DNA from: Saccharum officinarum
Taxonomy: Eukaryota; Streptophyta; Magnoliopsida; Poales; Poaceae
NCBI GenBank assembly: GCA_020631735.1
Contig: CM036197.1
Location: forward strand, 40,595,880 to 40,659,879
DNA: 64,000 nucleotides
Direction of reading: 5' to 3'
Shown here: positions 20,252 to 32,318 of the stretch, in pieces
Position numbering within the stretch: the stretch's first letter is position 1
Layout of the letters: every line of letters starts with the position of its first letter
Translations under genes and position numbers: made by a program
The notes under the pieces: generated by a model
Told to the model about the DNA's origin: nothing
Databases searched by the model: none
Seen by the model: the letters and a program-made list of their open reading frames with translations, nothing else

Positions 20252-20800
20252 TGTGATATCCGGTCCAATTTGGAATTTGACCCATGTGCTTGTTAATGAG
20301 ATATTATGGAGAGTTTAGTCCCACCTTGATTATTAAAGGTAGGATAGCTTAACATATAAGGCTTTTAGAGTCCATCCCACCATCCCTGGGTTAATCGTTT
20401 TACGCGAAGCGAGGACGAAAGCATAAGTGGGATGATGGTAGGTGTAGTTCGCTCAGCATGCAAATGGATCTAAGCCGTTTGGACTCTGGGGCGCGTTACA
20501 AATGGTATCAGAGCTGACCTTCATGGCCACGGGCGCGTGCGAGTCAGGTGTGCGGATATGGGGTTTTTTGCGCGTGTAGGCCCTGCGGGGTGCACGGCAC
20601 GGCACATGTGCCGACTCTAGACACACGGTTGCGCGTGCTAAGAGGGAACGTTCCTGGTCATCATTTGCCCGATTTGTGGATGTGTTGGGCCGACGAGGCG
20701 TCAATTCCTTTTGAGGGGGGTGTATGTGACATCCGGCCCAAAGCATAAGTGGGATGGTGGCATGTGTGGTTCGCTCAGCGTGCAGAGTGGATCTAAGCTT
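20252..20800 (+). mobile_element. TRIM-like miniature LTR element
   Basis: The left LTR, 20252-20500, begins tgtgatatccgg and ends gcgcgttaca. It is followed by tggtatcagagct (20503-20515), a primer-binding site for initiator Met-tRNA. About 220 bp later a purine tract (ttgaggggggtg) precedes a second tgtgacatccgg at 20725, which shares aagcataagtgggatg and ggatctaagc with the left LTR but lacks its middle and its last bases. The internal region has no gag or pol, as in TRIM elements. The right LTR is shortened, so the exact end is uncertain. Confidence 0.72.
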
Positions 20801-22339
20801 ACGCCACGCGGGGCTTGCGCCATCCGAGCGACAAGAGGGAGAGGGATGCGGCACCTTCGATTTGGAAGGACCTAGCCGCGGCGTCGTATGGATGCCCTGT
20901 CGGCGCTTGGAGGAGGACACACCGAGATGATACAGCAGAAGGTGGAGATGAGAAATGCAACACCCTATCTGCTTTTGAAACATTTAAATACAACAATTGC
21001 AACATATGTTTGAAGGCAGTTAAAACACTTTGAAACATGCTTCTGAAATATTTAGAAAAAAACATTTGAAAACCATTGCAACCATACCCAACATCCAAAT
21101 AAAACACATTAAATACAACAGTTGCAACATATGTTTGAAGGCAGTTAAAACACTTGAAAACATGCTTCTGAAACATTTGGAAAAAAAACACTTGAAAACC
21201 ATTGCAACCATACCCAATATCCAAATAAAACACATGCAACGTATGTGTAAAACATATGCAACATCCAGATAAACACACTTGCAACATGCGTTCAGAAAAC
21301 ACAGATGAACACATACCTGAAACACTCAAAACATGCGCTTGCAACATGCCTCTGAAACAATTGCAACATGTGCAACATCCTACGATGTACCTTTTCAACA
21401 TCCATTTGAAACAATTGCAACATACATCTGAAAATGCCTGAAACACTTAAAACATACATATACAACATAGATGAGGAAAAAGCTGGGTCGGTCAATTCCA
21501 GTCGTCGGGGTCGGAGACAGCTGCGCGCGAGCACCAGCGCCACCAGTACCGGACTTGGCTCAGCGGCACCGGGGTGGGGGAGCTCGGTTGCCAGAGTGGG
21601 GAGGGTGCCGCGATGGGGTGAAGGAGAGCCGCCCACTCCCCTACAACACCGCTGCGCCACCTCCATAGATCTTGCTCGTACTCCTTGGACCTCACTAGGG
21701 TGGGGGAGATGACCACCGGATTCGTGGGCGTTTGGCGCTCCTGGTGGGTGAGCTGGGGTGGGGGAGGAGCCACCGGGGTGGGGGTGGAGGACACCGGGGT
21801 GGGGGAGGACGCCATCACCACCCAGGGTAGCCACGGCTGCGCGGGGTGAGGCATGGCACGAGCGTGGAAGGGAGGAGGAAGCAAGAGATTAGATGCGGGA
21901 GTGAGCAGAATGAGGCGTCCACGTCGTCTGAACATCTTAATTGGAGCATTATCGCTACCGCAATGGTATGCGGACACCCACCTTCTCTGCTGCCACCCAT
22001 TCTTGCGACCCTAGGCCAAATAAGATACAATAGTTTGTGCAAAGTTTTCGTGTCCTGTTTTGTCGACCCGCTCCAACAGATCGGCTTGACATAGAAGTAT
22101 TGTAAATTCATTTCCCTAAAAGACACATTGCATATCTTTTACTATACGAATCTTGCACTGTAGACACTAGTGTCTTATAGGGCCATGTCACCTGGAAAAT
22201 CTGAACCAATGGATCTTGATCGGACATTTTAACCACAGGACGTAAGCTAGTGATCTCGAGCCTTCGTCCCGAGCCCGATAACGCCGCCTCCCCATCCTCG
22301 CGCCGCCCAACCTCGCCTCTTGCGCCACCTGACTCCTCA
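20801..22339. other. Non-coding; degenerate gcaacat repeats at 20980-21440
   Basis: 20988-21130 is repeated imperfectly at 21118-21250 (gcaacatatgtttgaaggcag, shown here in part, then gaaacat and aaaccattgcaaccat). Shorter gcaacat...gaaac units continue to about 21440. Such arrays are common in the subterminal parts of grass DNA transposons, but I find no termini. 21480-22330 is GC-rich with gtgggggag repeats; no gene is recognised. Confidence 0.45.
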
Positions 22340-22732
22340 CTGCCTCATTGCAGATCTTTTTATCATAAAATTTAGAGAGATAAAAACATGCTCCAATAGA
22401 CTCTCTAAACTACTCTATATCATTGTCACACTCTAAAATCACTCTTCTCGCTCTCTATTTTTAGAGAGGCTGCATGACTTTCTAAATGTAATATATGATA
22501 GTTTTTTATGAATTTTTTTAAACAATAAAATTTATGATAAACTATTAGAGTATAGAGAAAAGAATCTATTGGAGAGATGAGGAATATATAAAGAGAATAT
22601 TCATTGATGACTCTCCAAATAGAGATATAAAGATTGAAATTTATAGAGACTTTCGAGTTGCTCTTACAATACCTCTAATCGGAAATTCATTTCTGATTCC
22701 ATGTACTATGGTTTTAGTGGTTAATTATGAGG

Positions 22733-22733
<1 letters not shown>
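22340..22733. other. AT-rich MITE-like stretch
   Basis: Many ctctaaa / tttagag motifs in both orientations, suggesting a foldback or MITE. A stretch with similar wording lies at 61085-61510. Termini could not be defined. Confidence 0.3.

Positions 22734-22812
<79 letters not shown>
22734..22812. repeat. (TA)n microsatellite, about 39 units
   Basis: Uninterrupted ta dinucleotides over 79 bp. Confidence 0.98.
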
Positions 22813-22814
<2 letters not shown>

Positions 22815-23071
22815 TGACAGAAATTTACGACCGGACGAATCTCCTTGTAACGCAAAAATGCACACTCCAAGCCTCCAAGTTCCATTTGAGCCTCATGAAA
22901 TGATGTCAATGTCATACATACAGTGCACACAAAATTACAAATCATGGATGGATATGGATCAAAATCCAAAAATCGAGCATTTTTAACTGTACAAATAATG
23001 CCCATAATCGTGCTCAACGCACTCGGCCGGAATTACTCCTCTCATTTGCAGTGTGACATGCAGAGAACCGA

Positions 23072-24322
23072 TCAGTTGAGGAATTTCAGGTAGTCCCTGA
23101 GGTCGGTGGGGAAGCACGGGTACTGCCTCCAGAATGTGCCGTGCACCCTGAGGAGCTTCGCCGCCTTCTCCTTGGTCGACGCTGAGTTCTCCACCTGCAG
23201 TAGCGCCAGCAGCTTTGCCACGCCGCCGCTCATCAGCATGTCATCCAGCACCCTCTCCGCGGGCGTCACCGCGCACGCCACCAGCCACAGCACGCTCACG
23301 GCCAGCCTGCTGGCGAGGACCGACACGCGCAGCATCGTCCGCGCCACGGCCGACACCGCCAGCGCGTGCTCCGCGAAGGCGAGCCGGCCCTCAGGGCACT
23401 TGCACAGGCGCTTGAGCAGGAGGAGCGCGCGCTCGGCGACGCGGCGGTCGGCGTCGGGGAGGAGCTCCACGAGCACGCAGACGGCGCCCATCTCCACGGC
23501 CTTGGCGCGCCGAGCGCCGCGGGAGCGCTCCGTGACGTCGAGGAGCACGTCGAGCGCGCGGGAGCTCAGCTTCGCTGGGGCACCGTCGGACAGGAGCTCG
23601 AGGAGGGACTTGACCAGGTCGTCGACGTCCACACCAGGGGTCCAGTCACGCTCGGCGCCGCTGGCACTGGAGATCTTGGCGAGGATGGCCATAGCGTGCA
23701 GCCTCGACTCGGCGCTGCCGCGCTGCATCACCGCGACCACGGGCTTCATGCACTCGGGTTTGAGCACGAGCTCCACCGACGCGTCGTCGGAGAGAGGGAG
23801 CGTGGCGAGGACCGCGCCGGCCTCCTCGCACGTCCGGAACGCCGAGAAGTCTCCACCGGCGCAGCTCTCCGCCAGCGCCTGTGTCATGACGCGGCCGAGC
23901 ACCTGAATGCCGCCGTAGGCGACGAAGTCCTGCTGCGCTGCCACGTCTTCATCCATGCAGCGCCTGAGGTTCTTGAGCGCGGTGACCTTGAACGGCGTGG
24001 CCTCAATGCCGGCGAGCACCGACGGTAGCTTTTCCCGCGCCAGCTTATTACACAGCGGCGTGCTCGGCGACGATGACGAGGAGGAGGAGGAGGCGCTGTC
24101 AAGCCAGGTGGAGATGACGCGCTTGAGAGTGTGGTTGGGCGTGAGGTCGAAGGAATTCAGCCGCTGCATGGTGGCCGGGCACGTCGTTTTGCCGTACTTG
24201 AAGAACCACCGCTCTATGCTACGGCGATCGTAGGTGACGCCGGTGGACACCGTGACGGGGTCCTCCATCAGCTCCATGGAGATGGGACACAAGAACAGCT
24301 GAGGCGGCTCCTCCATGGCCAT
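23072..24322 (-). CDS. U-box E3 ubiquitin ligase with ARM-like repeats (PUB22/23/24 type)
   Basis: A single-exon frame of 416 residues starts at ATG 24322 (MAMEEPPQLF) and ends with TGA at 23072-23074. Residues about 8-80 form a U-box: CPISMELMEDPVTVSTG, then YDRRSIERWF and CPATMQRL. A U-box recruits E2 enzymes to ubiquitinate substrates. A serine-rich linker (about residues 78-92) follows. Residues about 100-405 are helical Leu/Ala-rich repeats typical of ARM repeats that bind substrates (for example LLELLSDGAPAKLSSRALDV, VLVELLPDADRRVAERALL). Length and lack of introns fit the PUB22/23/24 group, which acts in drought and immune signalling. This is the clearest intact gene in the window. Its GC3-rich coding is normal for grasses. 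The exact paralogue cannot be named. Confidence 0.93.
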   Translation of the reverse strand: MAMEEPPQLFLCPISMELMEDPVTVSTGVTYDRRSIERWFFKYGKTTCPATMQRLNSFDLTPNHTLKRVISTWLDSASSSSSSSSPSTPLCNKLAREKLPSVLAGIEATPFKVTALKNLRRCMDEDVAAQQDFVAYGGIQVLGRVMTQALAESCAGGDFSAFRTCEEAGAVLATLPLSDDASVELVLKPECMKPVVAVMQRGSAESRLHAMAILAKISSASGAERDWTPGVDVDDLVKSLLELLSDGAPAKLSSRALDVLLDVTERSRGARRAKAVEMGAVCVLVELLPDADRRVAERALLLLKRLCKCPEGRLAFAEHALAVSAVARTMLRVSVLASRLAVSVLWLVACAVTPAERVLDDMLMSGGVAKLLALLQVENSASTKEKAAKLLRVHGTFWRQYPCFPTDLRDYLKFLN

Positions 24323-24476
24323 CACCTGAATCGAACTCTATCTGGGGCAAATCCAAGCAGCTGAAACTGGCAACCAATCAAGATTCAAGCAGGATTCTTG
24401 GCTTCAGGTTTGTACAGAAAACAATGTAGCATGTCTGAGAGGGACGCTGGAGGGGATCAGGGCCCAGGGGTATGGG

Positions 24477-24484
24477 TTTTATAT
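24477..24484 (-). promoter_or_regulatory. Probable TATA box of the U-box gene
   Basis: atataaaa on the minus strand, about 155 bp upstream of the ATG, a plausible distance for a core promoter and leader. Confidence 0.5.
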
Positions 24485-24565
24485 CTGCATTTAGGTGTAA
24501 TATATAACGCAGATGTCATACTAGCCCGTCAAATAACTCAGGCTGAATAATGGTATAAATTAGTA

Positions 24566-24652
24566 CTCCCTTTATTTCAAATTATAAGCCATTTTGTCTC
24601 TAAATACTATACATCAAGATATACACTAGATCTAAGATTTGGAATAGAGGAG
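24566..24652. mobile_element. Short Stowaway-like MITE
   Basis: ctccctttatttcaaat and atttggaatagaggag form imperfect inverted ends of an 87-bp element flanked by TA on both sides. It lies upstream of the U-box gene. Confidence 0.7.
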
Positions 24653-24661
24653 TAACTGTTA

Positions 24662-24984
24662 CTCCCTCCATTTCCAAGTAAATCAACTTTTAGAGTTGTC
24701 TTAAGTCAATTCTTTTTTAGTTTGACCGAGAAAAAACGCCTAGATTTATGACACCATATTAGTATCATTACATTCAACATGAAGTATATTTTCATAGTGT
24801 GCTTATTTGGTCAAATTACATTATAATTTGGTCAAATTTAAATAATGTTGGCTTTAGACATCTATAGAATTTGACCTATAGGTCGTTTTGATTTTCTAGA
24901 CAAAGTGTGTACTTAGATGCATAACAAAAAACTATGAACATCAAAAAGTAAAAAAAAAATACCAATAATTTGGGATGGACAGAG
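24662..24984. mobile_element. Stowaway-like MITE
   Basis: Begins ctccctccatttcc after TA and ends tgggatggacagag before TA; 323 bp, AT-rich. The right terminus has one mismatch to the usual gagggag. Confidence 0.72.
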
Positions 24985-27587
24985 TATTATGTTTCTTTTT
25001 TCAGGACAGAGGGTAGCACAGCGTTGCAGTGAAAATGGTACATTATGCAAATGCTAGGGTAATATTGCAAACAACAGCAAATTCTTGGTCCTTACAAAAG
25101 TACATGATTTTCATAGTCGAAACAAAATTCATGATTTTTAACTACTGTCTACCAGAAGACGCTACAAGAACAAGTGGAAGAGCGCAGCTTGCGCGCAGCT
25201 TGCAGTATTAGTATCGTCGCAATTTGATTTCCATGGACCATAAACAGTGCAACATGAGCTGTGGTCAGAACTCAGAAGTCAGATGGCCACAAAAGTAAGC
25301 GATGCTTACATATTGAGTGCCAGGTTGGCACCTAAAATAAAGGCAGGCCGACATCGATTGGCCAAGATATGCAAACTCAAGACTTTGTCTCTCATCTAAT
25401 CGCAAAAAAAAAAGGGGGAGGGGGGGTGGATTTTGACGGATAAACCAGGACTTGAGTTACATGAATTAGATGGGCGTCGACTTGAGCAAACAAGCAATCT
25501 GGTGGGCGTCGACTTTAGCAAGCAAACAATCTGATGGGTGGCGGTTGCTCACCGCGAGGTGTCTACTCGCAACTGGATTTTGCAGGCATGCCCTCTGACC
25601 TTGCGATTGCAAGACAGATTCAGATTGTGATGCCAAAGGAAAACTGTTGAGAATACAGCGTGATGCAAATGTTAGCTACCTGTCAGAAAGACAGAAACAG
25701 AAGGTGAATATGAGAGCTTGTATCTTGGGATGTCAAATGCATCTTGGAGTTGTTAATGTAGTTGCAAGAGGAGCTGGCCGGTGATGACGGTGGATCAGAA
25801 TTGTTAATCCTGATCCATTAGTTTGTCGTTTTTATTATTTATTATTTTATTTCTTGGCTGCGGGCGGTTGAGCGTTTCCTTTGACTGTACAATCAGGTTG
25901 CCTTTTTCCTATTCCAAATTCCAGCCGCATTCTTATCTGTTTCTCCAAAACTAAATGGTACCCTTTCAAGTAGTTAGTACCAATTTTTTAATAATGAAAA
26001 TCCTAATGCCACTGTTAAATGGTATTGGTAAACGCAGCTGATGGTGCTCAAGCCTATCAGCATCTTTCCTTGTATGGGCAGGAATAGTACAAGTCAACAC
26101 TGAGATTTGTCTTATGTTTCTCGTGGTTTAGGTAAGTGTCTGATATCATTTTGGCATCTTTCCTTGTCATGAACTGTTCGCACTCTCTTGAAACAGTCCC
26201 ATCGAGACAAGACGAGTGCAGTGACAGTCAGTCTCAACTCAACTAAAACACTTGCTGACACAACTCTATTCGCTCGTACTGTCTTAAATAGGGTATCAAG
26301 ATTTATTCCGGCACAGAGGGATCGGATGTGTTTCTTGTTCAACGAAGTAGGAGTAGCTGGCCAGACAGCCATTGCTCTGCCTTAATTGGCCAGGCAAAAT
26401 ATTTTTTTTCTTATATGGTTAGAACTAGCTAAACCAAGCTTAATATATTCTGAACATGGGTCATGGATGATTTTCTTCATTATATCAGATCTTATGTTCT
26501 GTGACGAAAGCTATCCATCAGTGCACCACCATTTAGCAAAACATGGTGCTATTTGTAAGCATGAACTATGAAACTTGCACGAAATTTAAGTTCACCGATT
26601 CTTGCAAATATTTCAGGACGAATTGACATATATCCACTTGCCAACGCGGCGCGCCACACGTCGCCCGAGGACTTCAAGCATTTGCCGAGCCACATGGTTC
26701 CGTCCAACAAACGCTTCTTGATACATTTGACTGCCGCGCTATTTTCTTTTGAACAAAAGTAGCAATCAGCGGCTCAGCGCGGCTCAAGATCCTCAAGGAA
26801 CTGCGAAATACGTTGACTAAGATTAAAAACATCATGATGACAAAACTGCCACCGACTAATTGGGTTATAAGATTCTGGGGTTTGGAAACGTCCAGCGCGA
26901 ATTTCAGCTACCGGTGAACAGAAGCAACCATTCCACTGCTGACAAAACGGCATTGACAACGTACTACTCCAAACTTCGGACAGAGTACCGTTTAGGAATG
27001 CTTCAGAGTTTACCTTGGATTTGGCCCATAGCATCTGACGGTTGCTTGAATTGGCATCCAATCCAACTAAGAATATACGTGGGCAACATTTTCCGAAAGG
27101 CGTGAGTCAGACAGTAGAAGAATTCTGATCTGATGATTCATGACAGTTTACCAAATTATCAAATGGGTTTCACAAAGTGGCACAGCAACCTGGACCTACA
27201 TGATTCCTTTCAAACATCGCCTTGGTATATTGCAACCTGCAGGAGAGAACTGATCCTGACAGTTTAGGTTTAACCAGTCAAATCACTGATGTGTCAACCA
27301 ATTGTGTACCTAATTACTCTTTGTTTAGGGGAAGAAATAAGACGACTGTAATAAACTCCAGCTCTATCCCAGATTTCAGAGGTGCGGTACAGGATGGACT
27401 AAGCCAAATTTGATTTAATAGTTGAAAACAATATACAGATCATCGAGTGACTATAGTATGCCTAAGGACTTCAATGGAATGTCATTGCCGTCATGTCTGT
27501 ACATCAAAGTCAGATTAGATGTAAAATATAAAAAACTTGTGTTGAACAAATTGTTTCCATATGGCATGGCTGACCCGGTATTATAGA
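24985..27587. other. Intergenic, no gene recognised
   Basis: About 2.6 kb. Short frames exist on both strands (for example minus 26774-27061) but none resembles a known family or has a gene-like structure. A G-rich run lies at about 25408-25428. The last few hundred bases probably include the 3' UTR of the ALG2-like gene. Confidence 0.4.
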
Positions 27588-28360
27588 TTATTCCATCCGC
27601 TCATGGTAAATATTCAGGACATAGCTGTTGAGGAGATCACCAAATGTCTTGGTTGAGAACTTTTGCACCACATGGTCTCGTGCTTGTTCACCCAATCTGA
27701 CAGCAAGATCATGATCATTCACAAGTTTCAGCATGGCTTTGGAGAATTCTGTGGGAGAGGGATCATACAGAAACCCGGTTACTTCATTCACAACTGTTTC
27801 AACTGGGCCACCACTGTTGCAGGCAATTACAGGCTTGTGGGCCGCCATGGCTTCAAGAGGTACAATACCAAAATGTTCATCCTGGATAAGTACAAGACAC
27901 AGGCTTCTTAATTAAGGTAAATATAAAATGCTTAGCTTGATGTAAGTCCTAGCACAGCTAGACACTTTACCTTTGGAGTGTATAAAACACAGAGGCAGTT
28001 GGAGAGAAGCTCGTTTCTTTCAGATGTTGAGCAAGATGTAACAAAATTAACCTGTCCAGACACCCCTTCAGTCACTGCGAGTCTTTTGAGTTCCTCAAGA
28101 TATTCAACATTTTCCTTCAGACGCTTATCATAGCCACCTAAAGAATGAGCATGGTAGGAAATCAGCAGAGTCAATATTTTATATTGTTTAAAACCCTTGA
28201 TTTTGTAACATTGAACATGCAACTAGAAGGAAAATAAATATACAAACAAAAATCACCTGCCACCGTTAATGTTGCTTCTTGCAGAGCATCACCAGGTAGA
28301 GTCGAAGCAACAGAACGGAGCAAAGCAAATGCTGAAATGGCAAGATCAAGATTCTTTTGC
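27588..28360 (-). pseudogene. ALG2: ALG2-like alpha-mannosyltransferase, 3' half only
   Basis: Exons on minus: 28257-28360 (truncated), 27971-28137 and 27588-27881 (stop at 27588-27590), with GT-AG introns. They read ERQKNLDLAISAFALL, GGYDKRLKENVEYLEELKR, NFVTSCSTSERNELL and CVLYTPK, then EHFGIVPLEAMAAHKPVIAC and TGFLYDP. EHFGIVPLE is the EX7E motif of GT4 glycosyltransferases. The family is ALG2, which adds mannose to the dolichol-linked N-glycan precursor on the cytosolic face of the ER. The N-terminal half is absent: at 28360/28361 the sequence switches to the duplicated block, inside an exon. The remaining exons show no stops, so the truncation may be recent. It could also be an assembly join. 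Confidence 0.85.
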
Positions 28361-28772
28361 CTCTCGAGATCGACCGGCATGACAATGACAATGACGACGG
28401 CGGCGGCAGCACCACCGAGGCGCGATCTCCTATGCGGACCTCACGCCGACCGTCGTATCACGGAGTGGGTTACCGGGCTAGAGCGTTTGGAACACAGGGA
28501 AGTAACCTTTCCTTTCCTATGGAACACTGTAGCTTCTTTGCAGTTTCACGGAAAAGCAAAACTCCACTCCCATCTCTTGTTACTGATTCCTTCGCGGAAG
28601 CCCGAGGTGACTATGACAATAATCCATCGGATGCATGATTGTCTGCTGCTAAAAGCGGGTGGATGAGGATGAATAAGTGCATGGGTCCCACAATCGTAAA
28701 AAGAGCCTGGTAACTAACACAGTATATCATTTCATTAACCACTAATAATGTCTCTTTATCATTCACAGTCTT

Positions 28773-29282
28773 GTGTTAAGGATTCCTGCGTTCGAAGCAC
28801 CCATTTTTAGTTATTTCTTGTATTTTTTCCCTTTCTCTGTTTTACCACTGCACACTCACCCCTTTCCTGCGTTTTTCCTATTCATGTCGATTCCTGCGTT
28901 CGGCCTCAACCTGCTGTGGAGGCGACGTGAGGCCACGAGGTGCCATGGCCCGGCGTCCAACGAGGTCTTGGCGAACGTCTTCCAGCCGCTGTCGCCCAGG
29001 TCCATCGCTGCCTGCTGTGCCGTGTGCCTTAAGTGGTCCGTGCTGCTCTCTTCGCCGCGCCTCGCGTCCCTCGCCGGCGACGCCGGCAACGCCGGCTGGA
29101 CCGCATGCTTTGCTGGCCTCGACGGTGCCAATGCGGGCCGCGCCCGGCGCCGGCGCGGCGACACCGTGACAGCGGCAACTTGGTTTCCGCTGCTGGCCAA
29201 ACGTCAGCACAGGCGATCTAAAGAAGAGGCAAGCGTTCCGGCGCATGTTCTGACGGGCGTGTTCGCGTGCTGTAAGATCTGA
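28773..29282 (+). pseudogene. F-box domain fragment, copy B
   Basis: Same as the frame at 15401-15919 but three codons shorter, because of the 9-bp indel near its start, with a few substitutions (for example Leu to Gln in the F-box PLSPRS segment's neighbour). See the copy A entry. Confidence 0.5.
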
Positions 29283-29409
29283 GTCTCGGAGTCTGTGTAT
29301 CCCGTGTCTGTTAAGTTTAAATTCTACTACTATAGTCGGAGTGCACGAGGCACGCAACTGTATGTCTCTGTATCGATCTTTTCTTTAACATGATCAACAG
29401 GCGTACTTG

Positions 29410-30037
29410 CATAGGCGGACCGACCTATAGGGCGAGCTTGGGCGGCCGCCCTAGGTCCCCTCCGGTGAGTACCACTACTACCCCTCTGTTCTCCGGCCGG
29501 TGACGGCGTTCGTTGAACATCCAGGTGCGAGCGCAACCACACAGGTCCGATGACCGGAGGTTGAAGAAGCTTTCAGCGCTGGCCCGTATGATTAACAAGG
29601 CCCACCCAACCCCAGTCCTCAATGGCCCATTTGCTGGCCCATTTTGGCCCTTAGGGCTAGCCGACAGGTTTCAGGGGCCAGGGGCGCACACACAACATCG
29701 TGCCGCGCACGTGAGATTGCGACGCGCTCGGCGGCGGCGCTCCAACTCTCCAAGCCGTGCTCCCTGCCTCAGTGCCTTTGATTAGTGAATTAAATAGATA
29801 GAGAGATTGATCTTTGATTAGTGAAATTTCCTCATGTGCTTTTCAGGTGAGACGTAATCATATTGAAACTTCTTCTATACCATTTGTTTGCTGATTTATA
29901 TATTAGAATATATTTGTTATGTGGTATTACTAATATAGATATGGCATACATATATAAAAAAATGGTATATCGGTGAAGTTTCGTATGTGTGTATAGCGAT
30001 CCGCCCTACCTCATATTTTCGGCTAGGTCCGCCACTG
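29410..30037. mobile_element. Non-autonomous hAT element, copy B
   Basis: Same 628-bp element with the same 8-bp TSD cgtacttg at 29402-29409 and 30038-30045. It was duplicated with the block rather than inserted independently. Confidence 0.88.
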
Positions 30038-30970
30038 CGTACTTGCGTGGTAAATTTGGGATTGTTTGGTTTCTCATGAAGCGAGAGTTCCATTCTAGGA
30101 GTATTTGAGATGGAGGGAGAATGTAAATTGAAAATGAAAGTCATGAAGAGTGTGAGATGGCATTATTGTACAACTTATAAAAAAAACCTGCATATGAAAG
30201 AGCGGACCAGTTTTTCAATTTTGGTGATCTCTTCGATCACCTCTGAAAGTCATGTAATTCTGTCGAATTTCGTCAAAATTTTTAGATTTAAACATGAAGT
30301 ATGATTTTTCTAAAAATGTTAGATATAAACAAAATATTAGTATGATTTATAACTACAATCTATATTGTGTGGAGTACATAAATAAACAATATAAATATAC
30401 GAGTCTAGAGTTATATATCATATGTATTTATGTAATATAAATTTTCAGACTTTTCTTTCGGTCATCCCTAAAATTACCCAAATTTGCAAAATTTTGTTGA
30501 AATTTCGCCGAAATTATGAACCCTCTTCTAGCTGATGATACGAAGAGACGCCTTAACCTTAGGTAGTGTTTAGATGGTGTAAAAGTTGGTGTAAAATTTC
30601 TGTAGCACTTTTCGTTGTTATTTGGTAAAATTTATCCAATAATGGACTAACTAGGCTCAAAAGATTCGTCTCGATATTTACAGACAAACTGTGTAATTAG
30701 TTATTTTTTTACCTACATTTAATACTCCATGCATACGTCTAAAGATTCGATGTGACGGGGAATCTCGTAAAATTTTTGGAAGTTTGAAGGGCTGCCTTAT
30801 ACCTCAAGCAACCAACAAAATATCTCTGGCAAACTCTGACTGCATCAGACTGCTCCGCGAAACCGGAAGCCCAACGCGAAATCACTTCTCCCCACGCTGC
30901 TTTTCTTCCGGCTCCCAATAGAGCGAAGGAACCCGCAAAACCCACCTAAAACCCTACTCACCCCGCCGCG

Positions 30971-32033
30971 ATGAGCAACTCCATGGCAAAGGCTTCACCA
31001 CCCCCCGTTCCTGCTCCTGGTAATCGATCCATCTGCTTATCTCCCCCCTCCCTCTGAGCGCGTTGCATATGTACATCAGTCCACCCATCGTCGTGCCACG
31101 GCATCACTGAAACTGATTTTCTTTTCTCTCTCTTCGCTCCAGATCCTGGCGCTGTGGCGAAGAAGACGATGGAGCCTGATCAGGAAGCGCGAGTCGTTCG
31201 TGGTAAACCTCAACCTTCCATCAATCGTCCTTTTTTTTGTCGTCTTCGTCGATCATGGGGTTTTCTTTGCTAAATGTCGGCCCTTTCCATGTTGTGATCT
31301 TCGTTTCGCCAAGCAGGTGGCGCCTGTCCTTCGTCGTCCAGCCTGGTCATGGAGGAGTTCGTGATGGGCGATGACGCGCGGCTCGCCATGGAGCTGGCCG
31401 CGTCGTCCAGACTCTTCGCCTCCGATGCCGCGTTCCGCGACACACTGGCGCGCGTCCGCGGGGGGGGGGGGGGAGCGGGTCCGCATCGTGCCCTACGGCC
31501 TCGGCGGCGCGCAGTACAGCTGGGCGCCACGGTTCCGCCTCGCCGTGCTGCTCCTCCTTCGCGACGCGTTCCCCGACGCGATCGGCAACGTCGAGGTGGT
31601 GTGCCCGACCGCGGCCCCCGTGGAGCGCCGAGCCATGGAGGAGTTGGGCTGCGTCGTTACCGCGTCGGTTCAGCAGTGCCAGCCAGTTCGCGGGCCGACG
31701 CTCATCTTCATGCCATACGCAGACCATGTCTTCTTCAAAAACCTGCTCACCTTGAACTGGAGCGCGGATCAGCTCGGCAAGATTGTCTTGCTCGGGCACA
31801 GCTTTGGCACCATGGTCAGGATGCTTGAGCTCAGCATGTCCAAGCAGGATGCTTGCATGGGGGGCAAATGGTGGAAAAGAAATTTTAGCCACCTCTCCAT
31901 TTTGGGGAGAGATGCTTGCATGGGGGGAAAATGGTACACGGAGCCAAAATCGACACGGCAGTGTTGGTTCAAATGGCAGGATTGGAAGGAGTGGACGCAT
32001 TGCAAAATTGGTGGATCACCTCCGTACTGCTGA
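30971..32033 (+). pseudogene. SRR1-like gene, 5' part, copy B (chimeric)
   Basis: Exons 30971-31019, 31143-31202 and 31317 onward match copy A. Its G tract has 14 G (31460-31473), so the frame from ATG 30971 shifts after the glycine run and the SRR1 motif YGLGGAQYSW falls into another frame. As in copy A, the gene is cut off and followed by RING1-like sequence. Confidence 0.75.
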
Positions 32034-32071
32034 TGAAATGGATAAAGAGGTAGTTTTCAGTTTGCGATATA

Positions 32072-32116
32072 GTATTTTCTCACAGTTGTGATAAAAAAAG
32101 GTATTTTCTCACAGTT
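32072..32116. repeat. Tiny oligo(A) insertion, copy B
   Basis: Duplicate of the scar at 18714-18758. Confidence 0.6.
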
Positions 32117-32318
32117 ACATGAACCAAAATATGTTTGGGAAACAACTTTTTAAAGAGGGACAAAACAGCAAGTTTCTCAGGGTTGCTTGCTTTTTCCTTT
32201 TGTCCCTGCTCTTCAAGGGAAAAAGTAGGAAAGGATCGCTGGTCTATTGTCACACCAGATGCATATCTCTACTGTATATATCTTCCATGCTTCAGTAGTT
32301 CTGTCGAGATGAGCTTAA

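Noticed and set aside
20453..21834. Several minus-strand frames of 176-215 codons
   Set aside because: They cross a TRIM-like element and degenerate repeats, with repetitive Cys/Phe-rich composition and no known domain.
22708..23017. Frames reading IYIYIY on both strands
   Set aside because: Translation of the (TA)n microsatellite.
23106..24028. 266- and 220-codon plus-strand frames
   Set aside because: Antisense shadows of the GC-rich U-box gene on minus; no family resemblance.
26774..27061. 95-codon minus-strand frame downstream of the ALG2-like gene
   Set aside because: No recognised motif, no splice context; probably chance.
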